Notes under the pieces: generated by a model
Databases searched by the model: none
What the model was told of the DNA's origin: nothing
The model's input: only the letters and a program-made list of their open reading frames with translations
Assembly (NCBI GenBank): GCA_002221725.1
Contig: NJFT01000027.1
Coordinates: 124,001-188,000 of the forward strand
Direction of reading: 5' to 3'
Length of the DNA stretch: 64,000 nt
Origin: Scedosporium boydii
Lineage: Eukaryota > Ascomycota > Sordariomycetes > Microascales > Microascaceae
Shown here: piece by piece, positions 1-10,626 of the stretch
Numbering within the stretch: the first letter of the stretch is position 1
Layout of the letters: every line of letters begins with the position of its first letter
Position numbers and translations under genes: made by a program

Positions 1-186
1 AAAAGCCAAGATCGGCTGCTCGTCACGCTTATGAGACAGGAGTTTCTGGGCTCGGAAATTTGGACATGTAACAATGACAACTGTGTTTTTTCGTCTTATC
101 TTAAGCAATCTAAGTTAATAACACTAATGACATGGATCCCCTGCTAATGTCACGTTCCTTGGAACCGCTTCTCCGGCCACAGCTCC

Positions 187-1811
187 TCATAGTAGATACT
201 TTGCCCGTATTGGCAGTTCGATGGGATTGCAGTTGAATCGTTCATGATGCCTCAAAATTTGTCCTTTCTCTGGTAGTTCCCACTCGAACGCCAGAACCAA
301 CGCAGAAATGCAGATACTTATCTCCATATAAGCCAAGTTTCGTCCGATGCACGCCCTCGGCCCCAGACTAAACGGAAGCACGTATTCCTTCAGATTTTGG
401 CGCTCTGCTTCTGTCGACTCCTCCCAAGACGGCAGCCACCGCTCTGGAATCCATTCGTTGGCACGGTGAAAGAGGTCCTCCCGACGATGGAGACTCCATG
501 TTTGCGCTGATACCGTCACACCGGCAGGAATCGACTCGCCGTCAATCACTATCGGCTTGGTTGTCAACCGGGGTAGGCCCGTACCAAGCGGCGCCTGCAT
601 GCGGAAGGACTCGTCTATGACGGCGCGTAAATAGGGAATATGGCGAAGGGTCTCATAAGGCGCTACTGGAATCTGCTCTGGGTCCAAACTCTCGCGGAGG
701 ATGCAACGTAACTTGTCCTGTGCTGCTGGGTGGCCCGCGAGGTAGAACATGATATTGGTCAAGGAAGTTTGTGTTGTATCATTTCCGGCGTTGAGCATGA
801 CTGAGCTTTCTGCAATGATTTCCTGGTCTGACATAGGAACTTCTCTCTTCTCTGTTGGGCACGTGGGGAGGTTGGAGAAGAGATCTGGTTCTGGAGGAGG
901 ACTCTCGAGGCGCCTATGAGCGAGATACCGGGCCATGTCGGTGAAAGTGTTGCCACACTTTGTGCGGTCGGTCCAACCCAGTATTTTATTGCGTACAAGG
1001 TCATACCAAAACGGTGAGAGGTGGCCGACCAGAACGCTGTGAGCCGCGCCGGTATGGAAGGTGTGCATAGCATGGACAGTGGTGGTGGTACCGTCGCTGC
1101 GCTCAGCAGGGCAATTGTCATCTCCACGGTCAAGGAAACCGTACGTCTGTGACCAGAAAACGTTGGTAATGGCGTCGTAAGAGAACATGTTCAGCCAAGG
1201 ACGTAGATCGAAAACTCCATCTTTGACTGGGAAACGGTCGGTGTCTGCAATACGCAGTCCCCGAGACTTCATCTCGACGGCCCGAACTAATTTGCGCACG
1301 ACTTGCATCACTCGGGGCTCCATTTCTGTAATCTTCCCGGGGGAGAAGACGTGCGCCAAATTCCTCCTCTTGTTTCTGTGTACCTCTTTATCCGTGGCAT
1401 CAGCCATGTTTGGGTTTCCAGCGGCTTGGTTGTCATAGAAAATATCCTTCCTGACAGTTGTCCCATGGCCGTAGATATCCTTGAAGGCTTGCGGTGATGA
1501 GAACGAGACATGATTTGGTCCCAGCCGAACTACTTTGCCGACTTGTTTGTGTGCCTTGTCGACCGCAATGTACTTCTCACCATACCAGTTGTGGTACATC
1601 TGCCATAGCGGCGTAAGCGCTGCTACAGAAGGGATTGGGTATTTTCGGAGGCCTTTCGGGTCGAGGAAGTAATAAATGATGGGATATGTCAAGGCGGCGA
1701 CAAGCGCCCCTCCTGCTAGCAACAAAACTAAAGGTTATCAGCCCCGAAGGTTCGCCAAGCCATTAAAAGGGGGAGATGCCGTCTGGAACACTTACTGGGA
1801 TATGCGAGCAT
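187..1811 (-). CDS. Cytochrome P450 monooxygenase, membrane anchored
   Basis: A microsomal heme monooxygenase of about 518 residues that would hydroxylate or oxidise a small molecule using a P450 reductase. Two exons are proposed: 1796..1811 (16 bases, ATG at 1811) and 187..1727. The intron 1728..1795 has a perfect GTAAGT donor, a CTGAT branch-like site and a TAG acceptor. The long frame itself has only a TTG before in-frame stops, so the micro-exon supplies the start. The N-terminus is a hydrophobic anchor. Visible motifs are the oxygen-binding I-helix (AGNDTT), ExxR (ESFR), PERW, and the heme loop FSLGPRACIG with the cysteine near residue 465. The length is normal for fungal P450s; the closest-looking type is the benzoate-4-hydroxylase-like/CYP family, but the substrate is unknown. 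It is divergent from the aldo-keto reductase gene and close to the flavin monooxygenase, which suggests a shared pathway. Confidence 0.9.
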
Positions 1812-2923
1812 ATTTGATCTCTCAAAACATTGCGTTGAGCTCCTTGAGCGACAGAACGTAAACGTTCTTCCCGGATGAGAGAGAGAGCGAATCCTTGATG
1901 AGTAGTATACTTATACACGCAGATGTCAAACTCAGCATCCATGGCAATCCAACTTGCCACGCCCGACCATCCCGTATACCAGCAAAACTTAGGACTTATA
2001 CATAGCAACAAGGCAACCGAATGTGGAATCTTCTCGGCGAACTATGGAACACCAAAGCCCTCTTTCATGGAAACACAACCGCTTTCCCGACTTTCTTCTT
2101 GGCGGCAACCCGAGCGCTCGGGTCAGACTCCAGGTCTTAGCCACATTCCCTTGAAATGGTAATTCTCGCCGTGACAAAAGTCGCGAACCAAGGGGATTTA
2201 GTGCGTAATATAGCTTAACCCGGGATTTAAGGTTATGCATGGGCCATGTTTCCCCGGATACTAACCAAGAGGCTGGGATGGGGACGACCCAAGGCGCGGC
2301 GCATATCACGTCTGTCAGTTCTGTTTACCCTTGGACGCACTGGTTGTCCTCTCGTATGAGTAGAAACGGCCGTCTCGTACATAGGAAAGGGCCCTGTGAA
2401 TGGCGACACGCCACAATCGTTCACTGGCTGACACTTGAAGGCGCGTGATATATCTCGAAGGGCGAGCGAATCTAGTGTCGATGTGCGTGCGAATATCATC
2501 CAGACTTCCCTTTCATTTTCCTCAACGGCGACGACCCTGACAATGCTTATCAACGGATGGTCCAACTAATGCAGCGCTAAATTTCCCAATTGCCATGTGC
2601 CAGCTCTGACCCACCAGATTCGAGATGCCGAAATCGCTTGAATGGCTTCTCGGCGAGAAACTTCCTTAACGGGCTAGACCGTCACTAGGATCGCTCTGTG
2701 TGATTGACCCGGCTGGCCCATACGGCCTAAAAGGTATGGCGCCATCTGGACCTCTATTGATCTCACCTTCTAGATAGCCGCTTTACCGTGTGCGTGATTT
2801 CCGAGTCATGGCCTAAAAGACAGAGCTGCCCAGGTATTGTAGGAACCAACATCTCAACCTTCAATACCTTCTAGGGACGGAAAAAAAAAAAGGAAAAACA
2901 ACCAACCAGAGCTATACGTTGCG
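1812..2923. promoter_or_regulatory. Intergenic region between divergent P450 and aldo-keto reductase genes
   Basis: About 1.1 kb separates two outward-facing genes, so it must hold both promoters. No convincing open frame is present; the short frames on both strands have no recognisable motif. An A-run lies at 2881-2891 just upstream of the aldo-keto reductase start. A specific operator could not be identified by eye. Confidence 0.5.
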
Positions 2924-4572
2924 ATGTCGTTCGGGACCAAGGTTACTCTTAACTCGGGCGACGAGATTCCGTAAGCTACTTCCCCAGGATGCATGTCCGA
3001 TTGTTGCGGGAGCTTTCTACGTTTTCCTCCTCACTGACACCATAGGCGGAAGCACTCTCGGCTACGGCACCTGGCAGTCCGCGCCGGGCGAAGTGTCCGT
3101 TGGAGTATATGAAGCTCTCAAAGCTGGATATCGCCATTTGGTAAGTTCACTAGCAGAAAAATCTGGAGAGCTTTCTGTGTGCTGACTCTTCGATCCAGGA
3201 CCTAGCAAAGGTGTCAGTCAATCCGTTGAACAACCCCTAGGCAGTCCAGGGCTGACTGCAACTAGCTACGAAAACCAAACGGACGTTGCCAAGGGTTTGA
3301 AAAAGGCATTCGCAGAAATCCCTGGCTTAAAACGAGAGGATATCTTTATTGTAAGTACGACCGCCTATTCTAGGAAGAAAGCATTTTACTGACAACTTAA
3401 CCCCTCAGACATCGAAACTGTGGAACAAGTAAGACTTCTCTCATCGACATGCATTTTGGTTAAACGTGGAATTGGATTCAATACTGAAGAGTTAAAAGCT
3501 CGCATCGCCCTGAGCACGTGGAACCAGCTCTCGACCAAACATTGCGTGAACTAGAGCTCGACTATCTTGACGTAGGATTCCACCCTCCATTCTCATTATC
3601 AGCATGCTCATGTTATCGTGATAGCTTTACCTCATTCACTGGCCCGTCGCATTTCCGAAGACGAGTGACAATAAATTATTTCCCTTAACCGCCGAAGGAA
3701 GTAATGAGGTGGTAATCGACCGCGGCGTGTCGATTGTGGATACTTGGAAAGGTTAGTAGTGCTCCACCAACCACTGGGAACATGAGATCTCATCGACAGT
3801 AACTTTATAGCGCTTGTCAATCTTCCCAAGTCCAAAGTCCGCTCCATCGGAGTTTCCAACTTTGCCCCCGAGCACCTACAGGCTATCATCGACTCCACCG
3901 GGGTCGTTCCGGCGGTGAACCAAGTCGAGCGCCACCCACTGCTCCCCCAGGATTCGCTCGTCAAGTACGCGAAGGGGAAGAACATTCACCTCACCGCATA
4001 CTCGGTGGGTCGTGCCCCGTCACACTACTGAGGGCGAGCCCCCCCTGAATTCCCGATCACTGACCGGAAGTTTGTGCAGGCCTTCGGAAACAACACTATT
4101 GGCGAGCCTCTCCTGTTAGAGAACATGGTTATCAAGCAAATCGCCGAGAAGATCGGCGCAACCCCGGCGCAAGTTCTGTAAGTCACAGCAATTTGCTCTC
4201 CTCCAATCAGTTGTTGGCGATCACAGAACTAAGTCTCATTTCCCATCACAGTCTCGCATGGGCACAGGTCGGGGGACACTCCGTCATTCCTAAATCCGTC
4301 ACTGCTTCTCGCATCAAGTCAAACTTCGAAGAAGTCAAACTTTCGGATGAAGACATTGCCATCATCAACAAGATCGGCGAAACTCCTCGTCGATACAACA
4401 TCCCCAACACTTGTAGGTGCCCAATTCTAACAGTGGTTTCCACGGCACCAAAACATGCGTTTTAGTAGGCGATTCAGTACTAACATAAGGCTGCCTTCAA
4501 GTTAACCCGAAGTGGGATATCAATATTTGGGGCGAAGAGCTAGAAAAGCATGCAAGCAGCACCGTCATTTAA
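2924..4572 (+). CDS. Aldo-keto reductase (NADPH-dependent aldehyde/ketone reductase)
   Basis: Eleven exons join into a complete 325-residue aldo-keto reductase: 2924-2970, 3053-3140, 3199-3212, 3266-3350, 3409-3428, 3499-3571, 3625-3751, 3811-4004, 4080-4177, 4252-4412 and 4502-4572. Phase is kept at every junction. The enzyme should reduce a carbonyl to an alcohol in the cytosol. The catalytic tetrad is visible: Asp in YRHLDLAK, Tyr in VYENQ, Lys in TSKLWN and His in LIHWP. The cofactor-side motif [14 protein letters not shown] and the VSNF strand are also present. Length and motif order match the fungal aldehyde reductase/glycerol dehydrogenase-like group. The third exon is only 14 bases and the fifth 20. 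It diverges from the P450 and runs tail-to-tail with the flavin monooxygenase (241 bases between stops). Exact substrate is unknown. Confidence 0.9.
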
Positions 4573-4813
4573 AGTCTTGTAAATAGGTCCTGTTGCGTAT
4601 TCTTCTACCGCCATGAGTCCTATTTTCGCCTCTTTCGCCAACTTGGTTTTGAAAGCTTGTCCGAGCTGTGCTCTTTGGCCGACGTCTGCATGCTTGCAGC
4701 TCAGAAAACGAAAGGTCACAGGTGACGGGGGGGATAGAACATGTCGTAAGAGAAAAAAATACTCCATACGTACATAACTCCCAATAAGTATTTAGAAAGG
4801 ACAACCATAAATT

Positions 4814-6694
4814 CTACGAAATCACAAGTCCTTTCAGCTCACCATCATCCCTCCACTTGATCAGCACATCCTCGTACGCATTCATTCCCTGAGCATACGC
4901 CGCCCCCCTCATAATCTTCATTCCCTCCGCCATATCCGAGGGCAAACCGCCTTCATTATTGAGATAACTGGGGGTACAGATCCCAATAGGCGCAACGAGC
5001 CCCGCGTAAGCTATGATCTGCATCGCCCAGGCTTCCTCACCCTCGACGGTCGCCTCAATCACGGCGTTGTCTGCGCCACCCTCTGACGCCTTGGAAACAA
5101 TGTAGGCGATATGCTGAGAGAGGACGTCTTGTACCCATGCAAAGTTGGCTGTGGCACCCGTTTGTGCAGGGCCCGTGAGAAATAGGTTCGGGAATCCATT
5201 TGTGAGCACGCCGTGGAGGGTGGTGGCGCCCTGGGAAACCCATTTGTCTAGGAGGGTCCTACCGTTGCGGCCAGTAAACGTCATGTTGGAGTGGGCTCCA
5301 GGTTCGCCATTATCAGCCAGGGGAGTACGATAGCCTGTGCTCAAGACCAAAACGTCGATCGGGTATTCTTTATCGCCGACGAGAAGACTAGATTCCGTGG
5401 CGCTGGTCACACCTTTTCCTTCGGTATCAACTAGGTGGACATTTGGCAGGTTAAATGCGGGCAAGTAGTCGTCGTGGAAAGCAGGCCGCTTGCACCATAC
5501 GGGATACCACGCCTTCAGACGCTCAGCGGTCTCCTTATCCTTGACAATAGCCTCGACGCGTTGGCGCGTACCGTCACTGTACTCAAAGTCGAGGGCCACC
5601 ATTTTGCCAATGTGATTTGGAATATCCTCCATCGTTATGGGCTTTTCGTGCGGAGTGCCGATGAGGGTGTGGTAGGCGAGGGCTTTAGTCCAGCCGTCGT
5701 TAACGAGGTTTTCCCCCTGGCGTTCAGCAGTAAGGAACTGGTTGAAGTTCCGAGAGCGCTCTCTTTGCCAACCAGGCTTGTTGGCGATCTTAGCCTTCCA
5801 CTCCTCGGGATCGGTCGGCCGCTGGTCGCGAGCACCTACCGACGACGGTGTGCGCTGGAAGACATAGAGCTCTTTCGCCCACTTCGCCAGCTGCGGGACA
5901 ACTTGGATGGCGGTAGCTCCGGTTCCAATAATGCCGACCCTCTTATTCTGCAGCTTGTCAAGCGTCCAGTCTGTTGGGTTCCCGCCAGTGATGTCGAAGT
6001 CCCACCGAGCCGTATGGAAGGCTTGCCCGTCGAAGCTCTCGAGACCATTCGGCATCTTGGGATGGTTGAGAACCCCGTTGGCGTTGATGACGAATTGAGA
6101 ACGAACCGTCAACTCGATTGTGCCTTCGGGTCCGCGATCCTGCCTCAGCTTCGTGACCCAACGCCTGGCCTCGTCGTCCCAAGTAGAAGATACCGCCGCA
6201 GTGCGGAACGACGCCTTCACATTCCATTTTTCCGCGATACGATCGGCGTGCTCTTTCAGTTCGTATCCGTACGAATACTTGTGCTTGGGCATGTAGCCAG
6301 TCTCCTCTAGCAAGGGCATGTAGATGTAGCTCTCCACGTCGCACATGAGCCCAGGGTATCGATTCCAATACCACGTCCCACCGAAGCCGCCAGCGACATC
6401 GACGAGGCGGATATCACCAGTGGCGAATCCGGCCTGGATGAGACGGACCGCGTACAAGAGGCCACCGTACCCGGCACCGAGAATCAAGACTTTTATTTCA
6501 TCGCCGTCCTTGAGCGTGTCGGGGGAAGCATTCAGAGCGGCGTGGTCAACCCACGGGTCTCTCGAGAGCTTGTTCCATTTCTGGGAGTCGGCGAGCTGTA
6601 CGTACTGCGAAATACCTTCGGGATGTAGACGCCGGTCCTTTTCTTCGGCGTACTTTTGCGTGAGGGCGATGAAATCAACAGCTGGCGTCGCCAT
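4814..6694 (-). CDS. FAD/NADPH-dependent monooxygenase, Baeyer-Villiger type
   Basis: An intronless 626-residue flavoprotein expected to insert one oxygen next to a ketone (ester or lactone formation). The first Rossmann motif GAGYGG is at residues 73-78, followed by the GGFGGTWYWNRYPG segment (102-115) and DVES, both typical of the family. The Baeyer-Villiger fingerprint FxGxxxHxxxW is at 221-231, with Asp rather than Pro after the Trp. The second nucleotide-binding motif GxGxxA is at 257-262. The N-terminal extension of about 65 residues is like that of fungal meroterpenoid and steroid-type Baeyer-Villiger enzymes. The start at 6694 is the first ATG of the frame. A 291-codon open frame on the opposite strand is a shadow. 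It lies beside the reductase and P450, consistent with a hydroxylation, ketone/alcohol and lactonisation sequence. Substrate unknown. Confidence 0.92.
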   Translation of the reverse strand: MATPAVDFIALTQKYAEEKDRRLHPEGISQYVQLADSQKWNKLSRDPWVDHAALNASPDTLKDGDEIKVLILGAGYGGLLYAVRLIQAGFATGDIRLVDVAGGFGGTWYWNRYPGLMCDVESYIYMPLLEETGYMPKHKYSYGYELKEHADRIAEKWNVKASFRTAAVSSTWDDEARRWVTKLRQDRGPEGTIELTVRSQFVINANGVLNHPKMPNGLESFDGQAFHTARWDFDITGGNPTDWTLDKLQNKRVGIIGTGATAIQVVPQLAKWAKELYVFQRTPSSVGARDQRPTDPEEWKAKIANKPGWQRERSRNFNQFLTAERQGENLVNDGWTKALAYHTLIGTPHEKPITMEDIPNHIGKMVALDFEYSDGTRQRVEAIVKDKETAERLKAWYPVWCKRPAFHDDYLPAFNLPNVHLVDTEGKGVTSATESSLLVGDKEYPIDVLVLSTGYRTPLADNGEPGAHSNMTFTGRNGRTLLDKWVSQGATTLHGVLTNGFPNLFLTGPAQTGATANFAWVQDVLSQHIAYIVSKASEGGADNAVIEATVEGEEAWAMQIIAYAGLVAPIGICTPSYLNNEGGLPSDMAEGMKIMRGAAYAQGMNAYEDVLIKWRDDGELKGLVIS

Positions 6695-9543
6695 TTTGAA
6701 TATTACAGAACTTTTAATATTTTAATCCTGTATTGTTTGTGTCGGTCGCACAAGCTATGGCTGAACTTTGCCAAGATCACAGGGAACCGGTCAAATGCTT
6801 TTAAATAGAGGCTGACGTTGTATTTATATAAAATCTAAAACTGTAAAAGTGTATTACTGCACAAGCGAATTCACCAAGCACAGGTGGCACTGTGTTCCGG
6901 CTTGGGCGACGATCGACACTCCGACTAGTTTATATTAACAGCCAATACGAGTACGAGGGCGCAAGGGATAAGACCCAAGATCTTACATCCTGGTTGCAAT
7001 GCTGTTTAAGCGAAGGGATCTTAGCCAACGGAACGCTGCCGTGGAGAGGATCTTGTGGCATCGTTCCATCCGGACTGTTCATTCTGCCGCTTTACCGATT
7101 TTTTTTCTCCTAAATTAAAATCCACATCTCCCGTGCTTTCGGCAAGCTTCTGTCGAAAAGGTTAGATCTCCTCCAGTAAACGACGTGAAGCAAATGTTGG
7201 GGTAAGCCCTTTGGATCTTAGACGTAGTCCTCATCGTCTGGCTGTCGTGCGAACCTTCATGACGGGGCCTGGATGGAGGAGGCAACTCGAGACAGTGCTT
7301 ATTGTCGCCATGGGATTACTTCATTTCACCGCCACGGGTCCTCTGTGGGACCCACCTTGCGTTGTCTCTTCTCCTGCAGCTTGATCGTGACCCTCTCGGA
7401 TTCTGCAGTTTGGTGGTTCCTCCCCATTGCCTTCTAGTGTGAATCCTTTCATAGGAAATAGGAAGGACTTGACTGCCTTTGGGCCTCGGTTGCTCGACCC
7501 CGAGGGAAATGAGCCTGCGCGGCAGCAACATCTAGTCGATTCGCCGAGGGAAGGTGGCGAGATCTCGGGAATCTCGCGACAACATAGTTTAGGTACTTCA
7601 GCAGTGCGATGAATGAATCTAAAACCAGACGGTCGATGTGCCCCTCCCTTGCATCTTCCAGCAGCTAAACACCGGATCGAGCCGTTTGCCGGACTAGGGT
7701 AGTTGGTGAGGTTCCTGAAGCTCCGAACAGAGTCAATGTTCAAAAAATTTCCGAGAATTAATGCGCTAGCTAGTGTCGGCTTGGTTCATTTGATGCAGTT
7801 ACACATTCAATATCAAATGCTGAGCTACATTGAGGCCAACCCAGAACGCCAACGACATTCTCAACTCGAACCCTAAATCAGGGTCAAGATGACAGTGACA
7901 GCAAGTACATCAAATCGGCGCCGGGAGAACTCGCGTTGGAAACCAGCACGGTCGAATCAACTGTCGATGGATACGCGTATTCATGCTTTGACGTTTCTAA
8001 CGAATGAATTTGACCGAGGTGGGCATGTGGACCGGGATAGCGGGAGAGATGCAGATCTGCTCACGGACTGCCCGTTGATCCTCCATAATTCCCCCGCACC
8101 CTTGCTAAACTAAACTTGGTTCAGTTTAAAAGCGTGGCGATATCGCGTGCGAGACCGTGGATCGCCATCATGGCTTCTGCACTGGTACTAAAACCATCCC
8201 CACACGTTCATATTCAGAAGCTTGCCAAGCTACTTCATACATCAAATGCAATCTCGCTTGCTGAGGTAGGTCGTCGCCTGCACACATGGATCAATATTCA
8301 CGTCAGCATGCAACATGACCCTGCGCCTCATCCTTCTCCCCCAAGGTCAAGTGTAATTAAAGGGCAAGCGCATGAAGAAAATGTTAGATATGTGGGCGGG
8401 TGGGAGGTGCATTGGAAAGATGGCATCGGTCCACAGGAAGCTCTCCCCATTGGGCAATGGCATCGATTGCCCCCGATGACCGCAGCTCGCCCCTCATCAC
8501 CCACACCACACCACCCTGCTCAGGCTTTGGGAAAGGATTAGGAAAGTAGTAGAACTTGGCGAGAGTGAAATGGCTCTGAATAGTAGCTTCCTTAGAATGA
8601 AAACGCGCACAGCTGTTAGAAGCTACCTGTAATAAGGAAAACGTTTAGGCTGTAATCGCTGAGATCTGTCACCAATGTGAGCTGAGAGTTATTTCGTCAG
8701 GGTCGTCAGGGTCGTCGGGAGCATAAAACGGCGCGGGAATCGAGAAGTCGTTGCTTGTATACGGAACTTGAACTCCATCGCGGGTTTCTCGTGCCCACAC
8801 TCTCATCCCGCGGCGTCGTGGGCCAAACCCGTCTCAAGGCCGCCAAATTGTCCACTTCTCTCGCCCCGCTCATCAATGAATGCACCATAATCACTGGTAA
8901 GTGTCCCTTTTCCCTTTTTCCGTATAGTCCTTGTGCTAACCCCAACCGCGCTCTGTAGGTTGAACCCAATTCGCCCTAGAAATATCGGACCCCTTGAATC
9001 GATTTGACTCTCAGAGCAAGAGCAGACGAGGGGAATACAGTCCTCCACCCAGAGGAGCCCAGCATCTGAACTGTTAGTTCAACTACCATCTCCCTGAACC
9101 CTGCATATCCATTTTTGGGGTCATACTTTGTCCTACGTGAAAGGATTGGAATTGATACATCTGTAATTCAACTTATTTACCCAAGGAAATAATTGTCACG
9201 GTATATCGAATATAAGGATGTAAAGAACTCAAAATTAGGTATCGGTACTTACCGTTTTTCCTAAAGTCCTTCTGTTGGTCGACCGTCTGTGTCAAGATGC
9301 ATGAACATGGCAGGTGAACTCATGATGGCAAAATGAAAGCATGGCTACGAATGTTGCCTTCCCCGGGAAAGGGCGCGTGGCACGAGTATTCCTCCGCGCC
9401 TTAGTTTTGCTCCTCTTGTCGCGTTCCTGCTTCTCATTCCCCAAGCTACCTCCGCGCCGCCATCACCATATCGACACATCGCCACATCGCCAAGTCGTCC
9501 GCTGTATCCACCACCCCCTTTCCAGCTCTACCTGGGCGGTATT
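6695..9543. other. Intergenic, 2.8 kb, no intact gene
   Basis: Only short frames without motifs are found. A segment at 8037-8415 is a diverged copy of the region upstream of the HET gene (see repeat entry). A frame around 8706-8910 ending at a GTAAGT-like donor (8897) reads like a possible decayed exon, but no family can be named. Confidence 0.5.
8037..8415. repeat. Diverged duplicate segment, copy 1
   Basis: This stretch matches 12649-13085 in order along its length. Shared blocks include an ATAGCGGGAGA block followed by GATCTGC..CGGACTGCC, GGCGATATCGCGTG, ACATCAAATGC and GCATG followed by a similar GTGGGAGGT-type end. Identity is patchy with several indels. Copy 2 covers the upstream region of the intact HET gene, so copy 1 may be what remains of a duplicated HET gene promoter; no HET coding sequence is left beside it. 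Confidence 0.65.
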
Positions 9544-10389
9544 ATGCGGTTCTTCTCCCGGGCGAGTTGGATCCTCGGAGTGGCGGTGGCCTACGTTGGT
9601 GCCATCGTCAACGCCGACGCTGGCGTTCTCGAAGTGGACCTGGTTTTCTCTCGCAACGACACGTATGCGCCGACACCGATAATGCCCATCGTCTTTGCTT
9701 TTCAGGACGCTGAGCTCGCGCAATATCTCAGTCCTTACGTTGAATACAGAATATGGAACCCAGATGACGGCAGAGGGGACCCCATTGTTGACGTTGGCTT
9801 TCATCCGCAATCGGTGAACTGGTCTAGCCACGAGCCCTACTTCGTCTGCCATTACTGGAACGGCGAATTTAATGCAGAGGGTAATTGGTCGATGAAATTG
9901 ACAATGCCCTGGGCAAGTTGCGACGAAGAATGGTATTCGGACCCCAATGCTGAGTCTACTCGCGTAGCGTGTTCACAAACTCCTCGTCGTCGACCGTCTT
10001 CTTCAACACCACGAATAACGCGCAGGAGGTCGATCTCATCGCCACGACAGCCAACGAGACCTGCCCCGAGGAACTTGGGGTTGCAATCAACGTCACCGAT
10101 CAAATCATGGACGTTTCATCCTGGGCGAAGCCGATCTATATTAATACTCCTATAACGTCTACCACCCCCACCCCCACCTCGGATCCATGCCGCGTCAAGC
10201 TCGACTCTGCTATTACCGCGAGCATGTATGACTCGTGGCTTGAGTCCAACTGCCGCTCCTCCCTCTGGCCGGGCCCCTGGCCAGGCATTTGCCCACCACC
10301 AAAGGAGAATGCCGCCCGGGGACTAGTCGTTGGGAGCTTGGCGGGGCTTCGTGGCTGCGTTGGCGGCATTTAGTTTCATTCTGAGGTGA
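9544..10389 (+). pseudogene. DUF7136 secreted/GPI-type protein gene with two frameshifts
   Basis: The frame starts at ATG 9544 with a clear signal peptide (hydrophobic to about residue 24, NADA) and enters a DUF7136 family sequence (AGVLEVDLVF, PIVFAFQ, WSSHEPYF, CDEEWYS). The family sequence then continues in another frame from about 9966 (TNSSSSTVFFNTTNNAQEVDL, CPEELGVAINVTD, DPCRVKLDSA). A third frame gives the expected hydrophobic C-terminus (FVAALAAFSFIL) from about 10348 to the stop at 10387. The first shift corresponds to one missing base near 9962-9968 and the second to one extra base near 10342-10348, so the frame returns to its original phase. No intron fits either place. The function of DUF7136 is unknown; it is an extracellular fungal domain. 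This may be a decayed gene or two sequence errors. Confidence 0.75.
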
Positions 10390-10626
10390 ACTGATCATAA
10401 AAAGAAAGAAGTCCCTCATTCATTATTATAATGTGAGTTGCAGCTGCTTAGCCTCTTTCTGGTCGCCTCAAATTGATCTTAGACACGTAATTTGGAGCCT
10501 GTGCCCTCCAATCGTAACCTGCCTGTTGCCTGTCTGATAGCCTCGCAACGATCCACTGGCTATCAGAAAAGATCTTCCAGATCTTCGTATTTGAGTGGGT
10601 CATCCGTCATAGAACATATTGCACGA

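Noticed and set aside
5435..6310. 291-codon plus-strand open frame
   Set aside because: It lies wholly antisense to the flavin oxygenase, has no motif and follows the codon shadow of that gene.
8116..8541. 141-codon plus-strand frame
   Set aside because: It covers the duplicated non-coding segment, whose other copy is not open in the same way.
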